From: Liolophura sinensis
Taxonomy: Eukaryota; Mollusca; Polyplacophora; Chitonida; Chitonidae
Assembly (NCBI RefSeq): GCF_032854445.1
Contig: NC_088302.1
Location: forward strand, 32,025,979-32,089,978
Length of the DNA: 64,000 nt
Reading direction: 5' to 3'
Shown: positions 1 to 11,832 of the stretch, one piece after another
Numbering within the stretch: the first letter of the stretch is position 1
Layout: the number at the start of each line of letters is the position of its first letter
The notes under the pieces: model-generated
Told to the model about the DNA's origin: nothing
The model's database searches: none
The model's input: the letters and a program-made list of their open reading frames with translations, nothing else
Made by a program: the position numbers and the translations under genes

Positions 1-2089
1 GTATCTTTTGCGAAAGCGGGCAATCCACAATATGACTTCATCCCCGATTCACACACACCCCGCCATTATTCCATCAATTACAAATCCTTGACATTTCTAC
101 TTAACACCATCCCTTCCCTCCTGGCCTCCTTAGCTCCTGACAACGTTTCAAGCCATTTCCAAAATGCAGCCTGATGTACACTTTTACCCTACACGAGATC
201 TCCATAGACCATTTACAAGAACTAACCTCTCCGTATATTCCATCGATTCGAAAGACCCTCGAGAATAGAACAAACTTCCCCAATATCTCAAAACTATCAA
301 TTCTTTTTCTCTATTTAAACATAAAGGATCACCTCATGTATATTATGGAATGATATCTCTAGCAACAATGTAACTTATATCGTATCACCGTCAGCCAGAC
401 TTGTATCTTGTCATATCAGTACATATATGCATGTCTAGTTTTTCTTCTCTAATTACACTTACTGTATGTACGTGTTTAACGGAATAGAACATTATTCATG
501 CCCTGCACTCATTTACACATATATTTATAATCATACGTGTTTATACTAATATCATATTTACTATATCTGTGTATACATCAGCATTCTGACTGTTGATGTA
601 TAAACAAACAGTTGATTCAAGACGGCAAGTTGCTTCAAGTGGCTGTTTGTAAGTACTATATTACGTAGTTTATGTACCGTGTATAACTGTTTGTTTAAAT
701 GTGTAATGTGTTGCACAACATCCCTGATATTTTGCAAGAGTGTCAACACTGTTGCAAAGGTTAACAACAGAAAGTGTGTAACAGATTTAGACTGAGAAAG
801 TTTCAAACCTTTGTTGTCAGATGGTAACTATGAGGTAATGACTTTATAATGATCTACGTGTACACAATGTTTTCAAAAGAAAAAAACGCAAGAAAACACA
901 GACGAGTATTTAAAATAAAGTTGGCCCAGACACGGATCGATTTTAGCTATGTTTGTTGACCTCGTGTCTTTCTTTGTTTCGGAATGCTTTGTTTCGGGTT
1001 CTGTGTCAATATCTGCCTTGAAGTGGTGTATCTGTTATGTTTCCGGGAAGTCACTTTGTCAATGGCAGAGCCCTTTAACGCTCTACAGCGAGATACGAGA
1101 CAGAAGAGTCGATTTGAAGGATAGTGCACGTAACAATGCATGTATAGAAAAGTGATATACTGACGGAATAGAGCAGACTTTGTATACAGTAAATACAAGG
1201 CTGTCCTCGTTAAGTGAAAATAACTCTGATACCATGTTCAAGACACAGTACCATCTATATTGGTTCAATGCTACATTGTCTATGGGTGATACCGTCGACA
1301 TGCCCGCGGCACGGTATACATGAATACTCATAATGAACTATAGAGCAACGGGGCAAGATATTGACTTCGATGAACAAAGAAAAGAGTTTAGAGACAATAA
1401 ATACTATGGGCTTGTGTAACTTGGACAGGCTGAATTGTGCAATTTCATAGGAAGGTTTGCTTCTTGGAGCCTTATTGATTTTAGTGAACGGCACGACAGG
1501 AAGTCATCAAAACGATATCTTGTGGAACTTTAACAGACTGGACTGCGTTGATTTGGAAATAGTTGCATTTTTTTCTGTCTGAAATTCTGTACAATTTAAA
1601 CGCCAAACAAGACACTTCAGTTTGAGCTTTACAATGGAATAGCATGTATGGGTATAAATGCGAATGAATGTTGATGGCACAGTTTTAACAGTTTAGGTCG
1701 CTTTTATGAAACGTATTGAATATTATATTGTGTTGAATACAGTCTGCCTGCGGAATTAGGAAAAAAGCAAAAAGTAAGCAATCTGTTGCCTGAATAGTCA
1801 AAGTCGCTGTACTTTTAATCACTTACATCAACAGTTGTAATAAACCCAAGCTGAAGTAAATTTGTAAGAGGCCATATTTCACCGGTTGTCTTTCCATTTG
1901 CCAACCATCGCACTGTCGTCGCTGCTCTGGTTTTACTCTCTGTGCTGCATAACCTTTAATGTTATAAGTCTTGTGAGTATGCATTCAGGAATCTCGAATG
2001 TCGGCCCTATGTAGGTGTCCCTCATAATACTGCTCTTACAGATAAGTATATAATATTCTATACGGTGGACAAATTAATCTTGTCGAATT
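1..2089. other. Intergenic, no gene recognised
   Basis: No reading frame here resembles a known protein, and the open frames are short and lack plausible splice partners. CpG is frequent: I count 15 CG dinucleotides in bases 1-600. This contrasts with the CpG-poor stretch that begins near 9.9 kb. No repeat family found elsewhere in the window is obvious here. Confidence 0.6.
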
Positions 2090-2267
2090 CATGTTGGCTT
2101 CCCCTCCGGTCATATAGATAAGAATATTTTTCAGCAACCTGCGGATTGTCATGGATTTCCCTCGAGCTTTGTCTGGTTCCTTCCGACCATAATGCTGGCC
2201 GCCGTCGGATAAGTGAAATATTAGAGTAAGGCATAAAACACCAATCAAGTAAATCAAGTAAAACAAT
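2090..2267 (+). repeat. SINE family B, 5'-truncated copy
   Basis: This stretch matches the body and tail of the second SINE family of the window: a segment related to CAGCAACCTGCGGATGGTC, then CCACCATAATGCTGGCCGCC, then a tail of the type AAAACACCAATCAAATAAAT. The tRNA-like head is missing. The copy is diverged and lies 48 bp before an opposite-strand copy of the same family. Confidence 0.8.
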
Positions 2268-2315
2268 TCAGATATTATAAATATTATAAAAGTGGTTTTA
2301 AACAATAGTGCTAGA

Positions 2316-2576
2316 TTTATTTATTTGATTGGTGTTTTACGCCGTACTCAAGAATATTTCACTTATACGACGGCGGCCAGCATTATGGTGTGTGGAAACC
2401 GGGCACAGCCCGGGGGAAACCCACGACCATCCGCAGGTTGCTGCAGACCTTCCCACGTACGACCGGAGAGGAAGCCAGCATGAGCTGGACTTGAACTCAC
2501 AGCGACCGCATTGGTGAGAGACTCCTGGGTCATTACGCTGCACTAGCGCGCTAACCAACTGAGCCACGGTGGCCCC
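2316..2576 (-). repeat. SINE family B, full-length, with target duplication
   Basis: A complete family-B element on the minus strand. Read on that strand it starts with GGCCACCGTGGCTCAGTTGG (tRNA A-box-like TGGCTCAGTTGG), has a B-box-like GAGTTCAAGTCC, then the shared body, and ends in the ATAAATAAAT tail. It is bounded by a perfect 14-bp direct repeat, ACAATAGTGCTAGA, at 2302-2315 and 2577-2590. That is the mark of LINE-driven retroposition. This is one of the best-preserved family-B copies here. Confidence 0.92.
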
Positions 2577-2935
2577 ACAATAGTGCTAGAACCATAAAAC
2601 TCCGTGGAACCGCCGATGACGTACAGTATCCTCCTCACTGCGCTGTGATCGCAGCGTGGAACCGACGATGACGCACAGCGTCCCCCTCGCTGCACCGTGA
2701 TCCTCTGAACATTACAACACACAAAAAACACTTGTGCTGTATGAACAAGGTACAAGGTCTGTGTTGAAAGAATCGAAGACAAGATGTGTTGGATGTTATT
2801 CACAATACTTGTTGCAAAATGCTCAAGCCTTATTTGTACTGTATAAATTAACTCATTTTGGCTCAACACATTTTGTAACATAAACATGTGAACGACACAT
2901 CACACTTATTCAACATATGCATGTTTGTGTTGGGG

Positions 2936-3300
2936 TAGCACATTTTTGTGTTGAATGAAAACAACACAAGTTGCTGTGTTAGATTTCAACACAATTGTTG
3001 TGTTAGATTTCAGCACAAATTGCTGTGTTAGATTTTAACACAAGTTGCTGTTTTAGATTTCAACACAAGTTGTTGTGTTAGTTTTCAACACAAATTATTG
3101 TATTAGATTTCAACACAAATTGCTGTGTTAGATTTCAACACAAGTTGTTGTGTTAGTTTTCAACACAAATTGCTGTATTAGATTTCAACACAAATTGCTG
3201 TATTAGATTTCAACACAAATTGTTGTGTTAGATTTCAACACATGTTGTTGTGTTAGTTTTCAACATAAGTTTCTGTGTTTAGATTTCAACACAAGAGTTT
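2936..3300. repeat. 25-bp tandem array of hairpin units
   Basis: About 14 imperfect copies of a 25-bp unit, each containing CAACACAA followed by TTGTGTTA. Because AACACAA and TTGTGTT are reverse complements about 4 nt apart, every unit is itself a short inverted repeat. Variation among units is mostly single substitutions (GATTTC versus GTTTTC, AAATT versus AAGTT). Looser AACACA/TGTGTT pieces extend upstream to about 2700. Confidence 0.9.
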
Positions 3301-3774
3301 TTTGTGTGAACCAAATGATACAGTATGGCTATTTTGAGTTTTTTTGGACAAGCCTACATACATACGACATACACGTCTTAGCTCTAATGAAGTGACGGAT
3401 CGACGCTGAGCAATTCGTTAAATATACGGTACATGACCAGCGCGAAAAATGCGAAATCTCAAGATAAAAAGAAGTGTCCATTACAAGGCATGTTACAAAG
3501 GTACAAAGCAATGTAACCAATATAGGGACACTGTACGAGAAAAGTCTTAGGTGTGGCTCGTAAAAACCTTTCAATGGAATTTCAGGTGTACGTTACACAA
3601 GCTTTCCACAGAGGAGCATGACTGGCATGTCGGCTATCATATATAATTGAATCGATGTCGACTTTCCCCACGCCCATTACGTCTAGATTAACTTGAAACG
3701 ATGTTAAATAGAGTGAGTGAGTGGGGTTTATAGAGGATATTGCACTGTGAAGGTTGAATATCATCAATATTTTT

Positions 3775-3846
3775 CGAGCGAGAGGTCAAAATGATAACCC
3801 ACGAGACGCGAAGCGTCGAGTAGGTTATCATTTCCACCTCTCACGA
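3775..3846. repeat. Palindromic foldback element, about 70 bp
   Basis: The arms 3780-3799 (GAGAGGTCAAAATGATAACC) and 3823-3842 are reverse complements at 18 of 20 positions. The centre holds a second palindrome, GACGCGAAGCGTC. The whole segment can fold into one long hairpin. It abuts a reversed SINE-A head fragment. It looks like a short inverted-repeat element or the fused ends of a transposon; no protein is encoded. Confidence 0.75.
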
Positions 3847-3901
3847 GAAAAGTCTTAGGTGTGACTCGACCCAGGATTAACCCTGGATCTACCGCTCCCG
3901 A
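3847..3901 (-). repeat. SINE family A, head fragment
   Basis: The minus-strand reading contains the tRNA-like head of family A: a GGTAGATCC.GG.T.AATCC B-box region followed by GTCGAGTCACACCTAAGACTT. Only the 5' part is present. It directly follows the palindrome at 3775-3846. Confidence 0.7.
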
Positions 3902-4593
3902 TGTTAAATAGAGATCTAGATCACTAAAACAATAAAAAGCGTATATGGTATACTATTTATAGCAAGTACCCGCAATCCCAGTGTTCCTTTCTTGGTGAGC
4001 CATTTTACATTTCAATCACGACACCATGTGCGGTTGTACATGTAGATACGTGCACATATGTAACATCTGAATGTATATACATTGCACATAACGAGGTCAT
4101 TAACTGCTTGTGCACGTTATGCATTGTGAGTTGTGTGAGGCATGAGAAGGTATAATATAATACATGCTTGAGTGCTTTACATGCAGGGATCAAGTCAGAT
4201 GAAATGCTGTTATTGTCAATGCACGAGTCACAGAGCTGCATGCGAGTATATTTGAAATATGAATTCCTTGGTGACATTTGTCCATTGAGGGCTCCACAGA
4301 AAAATTGTTATAGGCTTTGTATTGTTTTCTGCTATGCATCCTTCGGAAAATACAGGCTACAGCTCAAGAAACACCACTTTCTTCACTTTAAATTGGGTAT
4401 TTCCTTGCCCTAATTAGTCTGGCAAATGGCTGGACTGTATATATACTTAACGCGAATGATCTCACATGCAGTGCAGGTATGCTGTACGGATGTAGGTATA
4501 TATGTGGATGTCATCATACACATATATGAAGATTATTATTAAGTGAATTGTAATATGTATTTATTTTATTTTATTTTATTTATGTCGAGGTTT

Positions 4594-4700
4594 AACGTCA
4601 TACCCAACTTTCTTACGTATACGTGATGCATGGCGGCAGAAACCAGAGTGACCTGACCATCGATCGTTGGTATTACTGGAGAATATGATTCATGATAACT
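4594..4700 (-). repeat. Possible diverged SINE body
   Basis: This segment contains GGCGGCAGAAACCAGAGTG and a flanking stretch resembling 8100-8165 (GTGAAAGAAACCGGAGTG). The two look like body fragments of one further dispersed family on the minus strand. The match is short and diverged. Confidence 0.3.
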
Positions 4701-4909
4701 GGAAATTGGAAAATTAGATATAAATTGATATTCATACGATGTCAGAATAACACGTATAATATAGACCGCCTTGTTGTAGTGGAAGAAGGAGTGCATTACC
4801 ACAGCTGCACGTTTGCATATGTATGCACTGGATAATTCACACACACAATGTACTGTAAACACGTACTTTAAACTTCAAATATAGTAAGAATTCTTATAAT
4901 AATTTAATA

Positions 4910-4943
4910 TATACACACACACATCTATCTATCTATCTATCTA

Positions 4944-5022
<79 letters not shown>
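4910..5022. repeat. Compound microsatellite (AC)n(ATCT)n(TA)n
   Basis: A run of ACAC, then ATCT tetranucleotides, then about 38 TA repeats. It is simple sequence and probably length-variable between individuals. The minus-strand open frame across it is only a poly-Tyr-Ile translation of the repeat. Confidence 0.97.
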
Positions 5023-5025
<3 letters not shown>

Positions 5026-5638
5026 CTCGCCGATCTTGCCAATCTTGCATGTATAGGGATTAACTCTTCGGTTTTATTGGTTCCACTGCATGATGCACGT
5101 GGTATTCTCGAGACTGTTTCACATAAAATAAGACGGCATATGTCATGATGGCAACATGAAGTCAAGCACTGACCAGAAGGAACCTTGAAGACCCATGTAT
5201 GCATGAAGAGTTCTCGTCTACGTCTTAATGCATGCCTGATATGATATTCAATTATTGTCAAGTATATGCACCTCCTCCTAATCCCCATGTATTAAGGACG
5301 TATATAGCAGATAATCCCATATAAAGGCTTCTATATAGATATAAGCAGTTGAAGTGAAATGTGTGAATATGACCTGAAAATTGCCATTCGCAAAACTCGG
5401 TGAGCAGTGAAATTGACAGGACCTTGTACAGTGTCTTATCTTACTGGAGTCGTCCGCCATTTCACTATGTTTATCTATATAACCGCTTGCATGATTGGAA
5501 CTACATTTACCTTGTACGAAGTTTTAGGAATTTTATCAACTCTATACAGCAAACGATGAAAATATAAGAAGTTAAAAGAAGCGTTAGCTTGCTTGATTAA
5601 AAAATGCACAGGTTACTCACGGCCTGTTATACGAGAAG

Positions 5639-5784
5639 GGCAGCACTAGATAAAAGAGCGGTGGAAATCCGTCCTGCACCAAGGAAGCACATCACATGCT
5701 CTCTAAGGCTTTCTGCGTCGTCATATGACTGAAAAATTGTTAAGTACGACGTTAAACCCCGAGCACTCACTCACTCACTCCCTC
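5639..5784 (+). repeat. SINE family A, 5'-truncated, with target duplication
   Basis: This copy begins inside the family-A body (GCAGCACTAGATAAAAGAGC) and runs through GTCATATGACTGAAAAATTG to the ACTCACTCACTC tail. The flanks carry an 11-bp direct repeat with one difference: TATACGAGAAG at 5628-5638 and TATATGAGAAG at 5785-5795. Truncation plus target duplication indicates incomplete reverse transcription on insertion. Confidence 0.9.
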
Positions 5785-5795
5785 TATATGAGAAG

Positions 5796-8090
5796 CATAT
5801 CATTGTTCAGCTTAATGGAGTATTTTTGGAAAGGAATAAAAAAAAAATGATAACAGTAAACTGTATTTACGCCAGTTACGCATGCGTGAGCGCTTTTAAC
5901 AGGAGACATTTTTATTTGATTTATTTATTTCATTGTTGAATAACGCCATATACTAAAAAAACATTAACCTATCTACGACGACTTACAGTTTTATGAGTAG
6001 AGGAAAGAGGACTACGGACAAGGGGGTGCGGACGCGAGGCAAAAATGTTCCGACGAGTCGACGAAAAATTTAAGCCTATATTTTTTACCAAGCTATTAAC
6101 ATTCATTCCACAGATATTCACTGTAGCCTATATAGACCAATATTTCAATTTCGTCCCAATTTACTAAATAGTATATAGGCCTATTTAGTCATGTTCTGTT
6201 ATGTGAACCATTCCATATTGTCCCCGGTGGCAGACGGCGTGTTTTACAGAATTACCTCTCTTTAATCCTACCGCGCAGACAGCAGTAGTCATTTCCGCCC
6301 TGTGGGCAAGACAGATGACGCAGTTTTACTTGTACTGTTTGTAACTCTGGAACCAATAAAAACAAATACTATATATTCAGGGACAGCCTGTTTTCAACCC
6401 CACATAAGCTGAACTTGAGTTGTATTTTGTTTTGTTTTTGTTTTGTTTTTTTGGTTTTTGTTTTGGTTTTTTTTTTTTTTAATGTGAAAATGAAAGTGTA
6501 GGCTACACATTGGCCAAATCTGCATTCGAAACACTTCGAAATCACTCAGATTCTCTCTCCAGCAATCTAATATCCCTGAGCTTCCGGGGCCCAGGCCGCC
6601 CCTGGACCCTCGCCTTTTAGACTGTGATAGTCGTTACGCTCTTGTCAAATACGCGCCTCCCACCGCACCCCTATCCCCCCGGTGAAGATCCACTCTACGC
6701 CCCTGGACGGCATAGCTGTGGAAAAGAAGTAGTCGACAACGAACGTTAGACTTCGCTAACGGCTGCATGCACGAGCATCACGACCCCTTATCATGCCGTA
6801 TGTGTCCATTCTGTCTTTAAGATGCTAAGATGAGAGGTTTAATCGAGATTCAGTCGAGGTAAAGGCGACAACGCGCCATTCTGATGAGATCCCAACGATA
6901 CTGAAATATTTGCCAGTTGTACATATACACGAAAAGAAACGTAAGTCCACCCTCCTTTAGGACATATATTCAAAGAAATATTTGGCCGAATTAAGAAGCT
7001 TTTATGATTCGATTTCATGAAGATCTGTTGCACACGACTTAATTATATAAAATCTCACGAGCACGACTTGAAGGGAAGTGAAAAAGTTCAATAAAGCGAA
7101 GAGGTGCATGGTTTTAAGGAATATGAAAAAAAGATATGCCAAAAAAATGAGAAAAAAAAATCCAGTTTTTGAGGCATGTTTTATGTTTCTTAATTAATCC
7201 ATCTATTTTATGCAGATTTTACGTCAGTTGTTGGAAATATTCTGAAATTACATCATCTATAAACATACAGGGAAAGCGGAACCATGCAGTTTATCGCCCT
7301 GAGTTCGGGATTTTATAATTTTTATAACAGCAACAAAAGCATGAAGGGTGATATATAAATTTTTGCCGAAAACTTGCCTAGGCACATGCATTTTTATTGT
7401 TGTAGCCTGCACATGCGCATTGAATCCTTTACTTCATCGGCGATACGTGTGATATGTCGATTCTTTATATAGGCCTATACCATGGAAAGTTTTAGCACTT
7501 AATGTCAATGTTGGTTCATGATACTGCACCTAATGATATCACAAATGTTTGCACGGTATAAGGATAGACTAGTAAGTGTGTGTAAGTAATGCTCCAGTGC
7601 ATGATGGTGTTTATAATAACGGTGCTATGTAACCTATTTCCCTTTTGCACCTTTATTGAACCTATTCAACCACTTCAATGAAATTTATGAGGCCATTATT
7701 ATGAAAACGATACTAAAATGATTATTAAAGATACAAGCTTCATAAAACTCTGTAAAATATATCTCTACACCCCATAGTTCTCTCAGAATGTTTCAAAATA
7801 TTAGTTGCACAGGCAGTTGAAAAGGTTCAAGACTTAGGGTAGGTGACGGGGGAGTCGGTGAGTTTGGAGGGAGTTCATCCAGTTTAATTTAATTGTTCTC
7901 TGTTGTCAATTCTGTAAAACTCTGATGTCAAAACACATGTTGGTTGCCTTTTCTTGTTAATATAATTGAAACTTACGATCTTATCCCAATAAATCATGCT
8001 TTATTTATCAACGATTTTCCAGACTTTATACTTTTATATTTTGTTTCAGTGCATGGCGCCTTATTCTGTCCTCACTAATGTTTTGCACTT
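5796..8090. other. Intergenic, no gene recognised; old repeat debris
   Basis: No coding signal is seen. A T-rich tract lies at 6421-6480. A GC-rich stretch at about 6570-6715 (CTTCCGGGGCCCAGG, CCCCTGGACC) has the look of a decayed DNA-transposon end, but no terminal repeat pair was found. The segment at 7074-7260 belongs to a three-copy dispersed family listed separately. Confidence 0.5.
7074..7260 (+). repeat. Dispersed family C, copy 1
   Basis: It shares a core with 17114-17225 and 29985-30125: a poly-A-rich GTGAAAAA/GAGAAAAAAAAATCC segment, then GAGGCATGTTTTATGTTTCTT, then AATAACCC/AATTAATCC and an ATTTTATGCA segment. The three copies are diverged from each other. No terminal repeats or protein were seen, so the class is unknown. 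Confidence 0.55.
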
Positions 8091-8099
8091 ATTTGATGT

Positions 8100-8285
8100 T
8101 AGTCAGGCTTTTGGGTGAAAGAAACCGGAGTGCGTGCCTAAAGTGAACCATCGCCCTGTGTCAGATATCTGACATGTTTAAACACCACATGCATCCATTC
8201 AGCCGAATTGGTGAGAACTGGATTCGAGCCTGCAACATCATTAGTCAAGCTCGGTCGGTGATGCCATCACCTTAGTCCATGAGCC
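8100..8285 (-). repeat. tRNA-derived SINE, unnamed family
   Basis: On the minus strand the sequence starts with a tRNA-like head (ATGGCTCATGGACTAAGG, then GGCTCGAATCC as B box) and continues into a body with CACTCCGGTTTC. The head differs from those of families A and B. It does not fold as an intact tRNA by eye. Confidence 0.5.
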
Positions 8286-8289
8286 ATAA

Positions 8290-8440
8290 GTCATTTATTT
8301 ATTCATGTGATTGGTGTTTTACGCCGTACTCAAGAATATTTCATTTATACTACAGCGGCCAGTATTATGGTGGGAGGAAACCGGACAGAGCCGGGGAAAC
8401 CAACAACCATCCGCAGATTGCTGACACACCTTTCCATGTA
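8290..8440 (-). repeat. SINE family B, truncated copy
   Basis: On the minus strand the body and tail of family B are present (CCACCATAATACTGGCCGC, GTAAAACACCAATCACATG). The head is missing. It abuts the tRNA-derived element at 8100-8285. Confidence 0.85.
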
Positions 8441-8742
8441 CATCGTTCGTTGAAAACCACTTGTCCACCTCCAATATAGTGTTCATGTCTGTAGGTAACA
8501 CGTGGAAAATTTCGTCAGTAATGGCCAAAGGTGGATGGTTTATTTTGGGCATTCCGGTTTTGATCCCCCAATAAAACGGACGGTCATATATATCTTAGGC
8601 TACAAATGAAATTTAATATGTGAGGATGGCCCTAAACAACAATCAAGTAAATACATAAATCATAATATAGTCTGGTGCCTTAAACAATTTTGAGCATTGC
8701 AAACCAAGACGAAAGGAATTATTCATTCATTCGTGTGCACTC

Positions 8743-8925
8743 AGGGCCTGGTTGTTCAAAACTGTTTTAAGACTTAATACCAGATTTAACTTAAAGGCAA
8801 ATCTTCAATTTTGCACTTAGCATAAAAAAGGAGTGTACGAATACATTAAATATGAACTAAAATTTTAAATATAAAATGTGACATAATACCGGTATTAGCT
8901 AATATAATTTCGAACAACTGGGCTG
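8743..8925. repeat. Foldback/MITE-like element
   Basis: The left end AGGGCCTGGTTGTTCAAAA and the reverse complement of the right end (CAGCCCAGTTGTTCGAAA) match along about 18 bp. The inner TTAATACC/GGTATTAG segments also pair. The size of about 183 bp, AT-rich interior and absence of coding capacity fit a non-autonomous DNA element. No clear target duplication was found. Confidence 0.6.
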
Positions 8926-9053
8926 TAAAGACCGGTATTTACATGTAATACAACTGATGAGGATTGTTAATGTTAATACTGAGTATTGACGGCAAAGATC
9001 GTTTTATTTTGAGACTGCAAGGCCCATCATGATATGGTGTTCAAAACAGAGAA

Positions 9054-9117
9054 TTGTCGTCATATGACTGAAAAATTGTTGAGTACGACGTTAAACCCCA
9101 AGCACTCACTCACTCAC
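9054..9117 (+). repeat. Very short SINE-A 3' end with perfect target duplication
   Basis: Only the last 64 bp or so of family A are present (GTCGTCATATGACTGAAAAA to CACTCACTCAC). They are flanked by an exact 13-bp direct repeat, TCAAAACAGAGAA, at 9041-9053 and 9118-9130. This is a genuine insertion of just the SINE 3' end, not a decayed copy. Confidence 0.92.
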
Positions 9118-9540
9118 TCAAAACAGAGAACTTGGAGGTTGGATTGGCCTACATCAGTATGAAATTATATTGCAGAGAAAACCTCTAGACAGACAGGTTA
9201 TCGCCGAGGGGGGCTGGTTATTAAGCAAACCATGAAATATGTTAAAAATCATGAACACTTTTGAACCGAAGAACAGATAAGAAACTCTGGCATATCAATA
9301 ACAGTAACATATACTATCAATATATCAAGTTACATACGGGGCAGCAGATGTGTTAGGTTAGCCCAGCGACATGTGTACTGTATAAAACTGAGTCTAAAGT
9401 TTCATTTACTATTAAAAGGTGAAAAAAAAATACTGTTGGGAGATTTCTCTTTACGCCAGTCTCATTTTTCATTCAAGATATGTAAATCAGAAAAGTATTC
9501 TTTTTTTTTAATTAATACTGTTTACATTCTGTCTGTGAAA

Positions 9541-9900
9541 TTTACCGTGTGGAGCCTCCCTCGAGCGAATCAAGGGAGACAAGCGAAATGTTGATCTTCC
9601 AAAGCGCTTTAATTCGAAACATCGATGTTCCATGTGCGAGATCGAGAACGCAAGAAAAATTGTGTAATAGAGCATATTTCCTGACGTAAAGGTAACATTT
9701 TTGCGTAATAAGTTGTGAGTAATCTTTTAGTTGCGATAACAAGTGTAGTTGGAAAGCCGTAGGGAAGCGTTGGATCTGTGCAGCAATCGTTTGATGCCGG
9801 TTGCACGATCATTTTCCTTGATGACTGATCTATGGCCGGTCGGGTGTGAACTAATGCCCGGGACCTCCCATTGTCTGTCGTCCCGTATCAGAATGTCGAT
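9541..9900 (+). promoter_or_regulatory. CpG-rich candidate promoter/first exon of the SLC4A11-like gene
   Basis: I count 24 CG dinucleotides in these 360 bp. The count for 10021-10620 is 3, and 1-600 has 15. The peak sits exactly where the sequence changes from CpG-containing to strongly CpG-depleted, which is how promoters of body-methylated invertebrate genes look. Possible 5' splice sites are GTAACA at 9692 and GTGAGT at 9715. No TATA box was recognised. The link to the coding exons 22 kb downstream is inference from the CpG pattern and the need for an upstream exon. Confidence 0.4.
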
Positions 9901-11832
9901 TGACCAGCCTCACTTAAAGCACTGACCAGTATTTCTGGTCACCCGATTTCATATCTGTGCATTTCTGCGAGTGTCTGGTGGGATAAATTTTTAATCCAAA
10001 TCAGACCAGTCTAATAATAACTTGAACTAAGGCTGTGTTGAGGTTTTAAGTTTCTACTGACTGACAAACACATGAACATACCACAAAAGAATGTAAAACA
10101 TTCACTATTCAGATTTTACCATCAAAATGGTTTCGAAACAATGAACAATTATTATAGTTATTATTTGTAATGCAGTTGTATAAAAATAAAGGTGAACATG
10201 AAGTTGAAGATAGGATTGTGAAAACACCACAGGTATAAATATATAAAAATGCACCAAATGTGCAGTAAGTACGTTCTTAGAAAGATCACATTGATGTTCA
10301 TTCTATGCATTGAGTATCTGGTATAGATTTAAATTGGCTGTAAGAATTTGCCATGCATGTGCATCTGGTAAGCATTGTGCACATGTTGGTGGAGTTAAGT
10401 TGTTTGGTACCGATATATGCTTAGTTGAACAGCTGTTCCCAAATGTTAATGGATCTAACTGATGACTGCATGAGCTACAAACAGTAGCATACCTATAATA
10501 TTAGCTGTGTAAGTCTTGGGTAGCCTGTTGGTGTACAGGCCAGCCTACTTTACATTATATATGAGGTAAAGTTATGAAACTTTAGGTCTTGTGTTAAGAT
10601 TTAAGATTTAAACAAAATGAAATGGGAGTGAAACATGTAAAACTCCATGTAATTTAAAAGGCGGGAATTTTTCTGGATGGAATATATTTTTGTTTTTTTA
10701 AAATTCGGCATGATTCTTAAGTCTGGTGACGTAGATTTACATGCACCCTTATCTTTTCCTGGGGGTATTATTTTTTTATTGAAAGGGATTCATTAAGTTG
10801 TGATCCTTTGTTATTGTCATTATTATATCAACACTACCTGAAGTTCAGATGAAAGAGCGTGAAAAGCCTAGGATGTGTAGGATGTACAGCCAGTGTACCA
10901 TCTAAAGTTTTTTCAGTTTTTAATCACCCGACAAATTAAAACTGTTAGAATTTTTAAATGACACTGACTTTCTCTCATCGTTTTTTGTTCACTTTTCCTC
11001 CCACATTGAATGATTTATGTATTTATTACTTTATTACTGACATAACACCCAATACAGGACATTAAATAATTTTTAATATCCTTTTAAAACATGTAAACAG
11101 ATTTATAAAATAAAGTAATAAAATGTGTGATCTTTTGAAATTATGTATGTGTAACAAGTACTTGACTCTTGTTTGATTAAAAAAAAAAAAAAAAGATTGA
11201 ATGAAAATAAAATTGAACAGTACACCTAAATAAAGATTCCAGGCTACAGGCATGAGGAAACAGATTATCAGACAGGACACGGAGTGGTACATTGTCCCCA
11301 TTTAAAACAGAAAAGAATAAGTCCAACACATTTCTTTTGTGCTTAAAACGGGGGGAGTGGGGGAGGAGGTTGAATACATATATAGAGGTGGTAATTTGTT
11401 ATATTATACAGCTACTTAATTCCTTGGAATTAAATATAAAGCTCACACAATCCCTGAACATCCCTGACAGCAGACCAATTAAGCAACTTGTGAACAACGT
11501 ACGAATAACAAGTGATGTAATCAGTATCACACTTCTTAAGCCAAGCGCACATGGAAAACATTTGTGGTTGAAAATCAAATTTTCAGATCCCAGTGTCAGA
11601 TGATCCGGAATATTGGTAACCCTAAGACAAGCAACATTTGTTGTCCAGGTTTGAAGATTCCAACGGCGAGAGACGATCAGTTGATATGTTCAAGGTCATG
11701 TGACCCCAAAATGTTGTGTCACAGCTGCTATTTTGTATGTACTCACATGACATTTCCATAGACGCTGATTGGTTGATGTAGGCAAGAACAATCTCACAAA
11801 CAGACGAGGGAAATCTTGTGCCTGGTTCATTT

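Noticed and set aside
2936-3300. CRISPR array
   Set aside because: Units are contiguous 25-bp tandem repeats without unique spacers, in a eukaryotic genome; the same applies to the 37-, 41-, 52- and 76-bp arrays.
4941-5288. 115-codon minus-strand frame
   Set aside because: It consists largely of an Ile-Tyr translation of a (TA)n microsatellite.
6540-6720. GC-rich stretch as a promoter or exon
   Set aside because: It has no open frame or splice sites and resembles decayed transposon ends; not enough to name an element.
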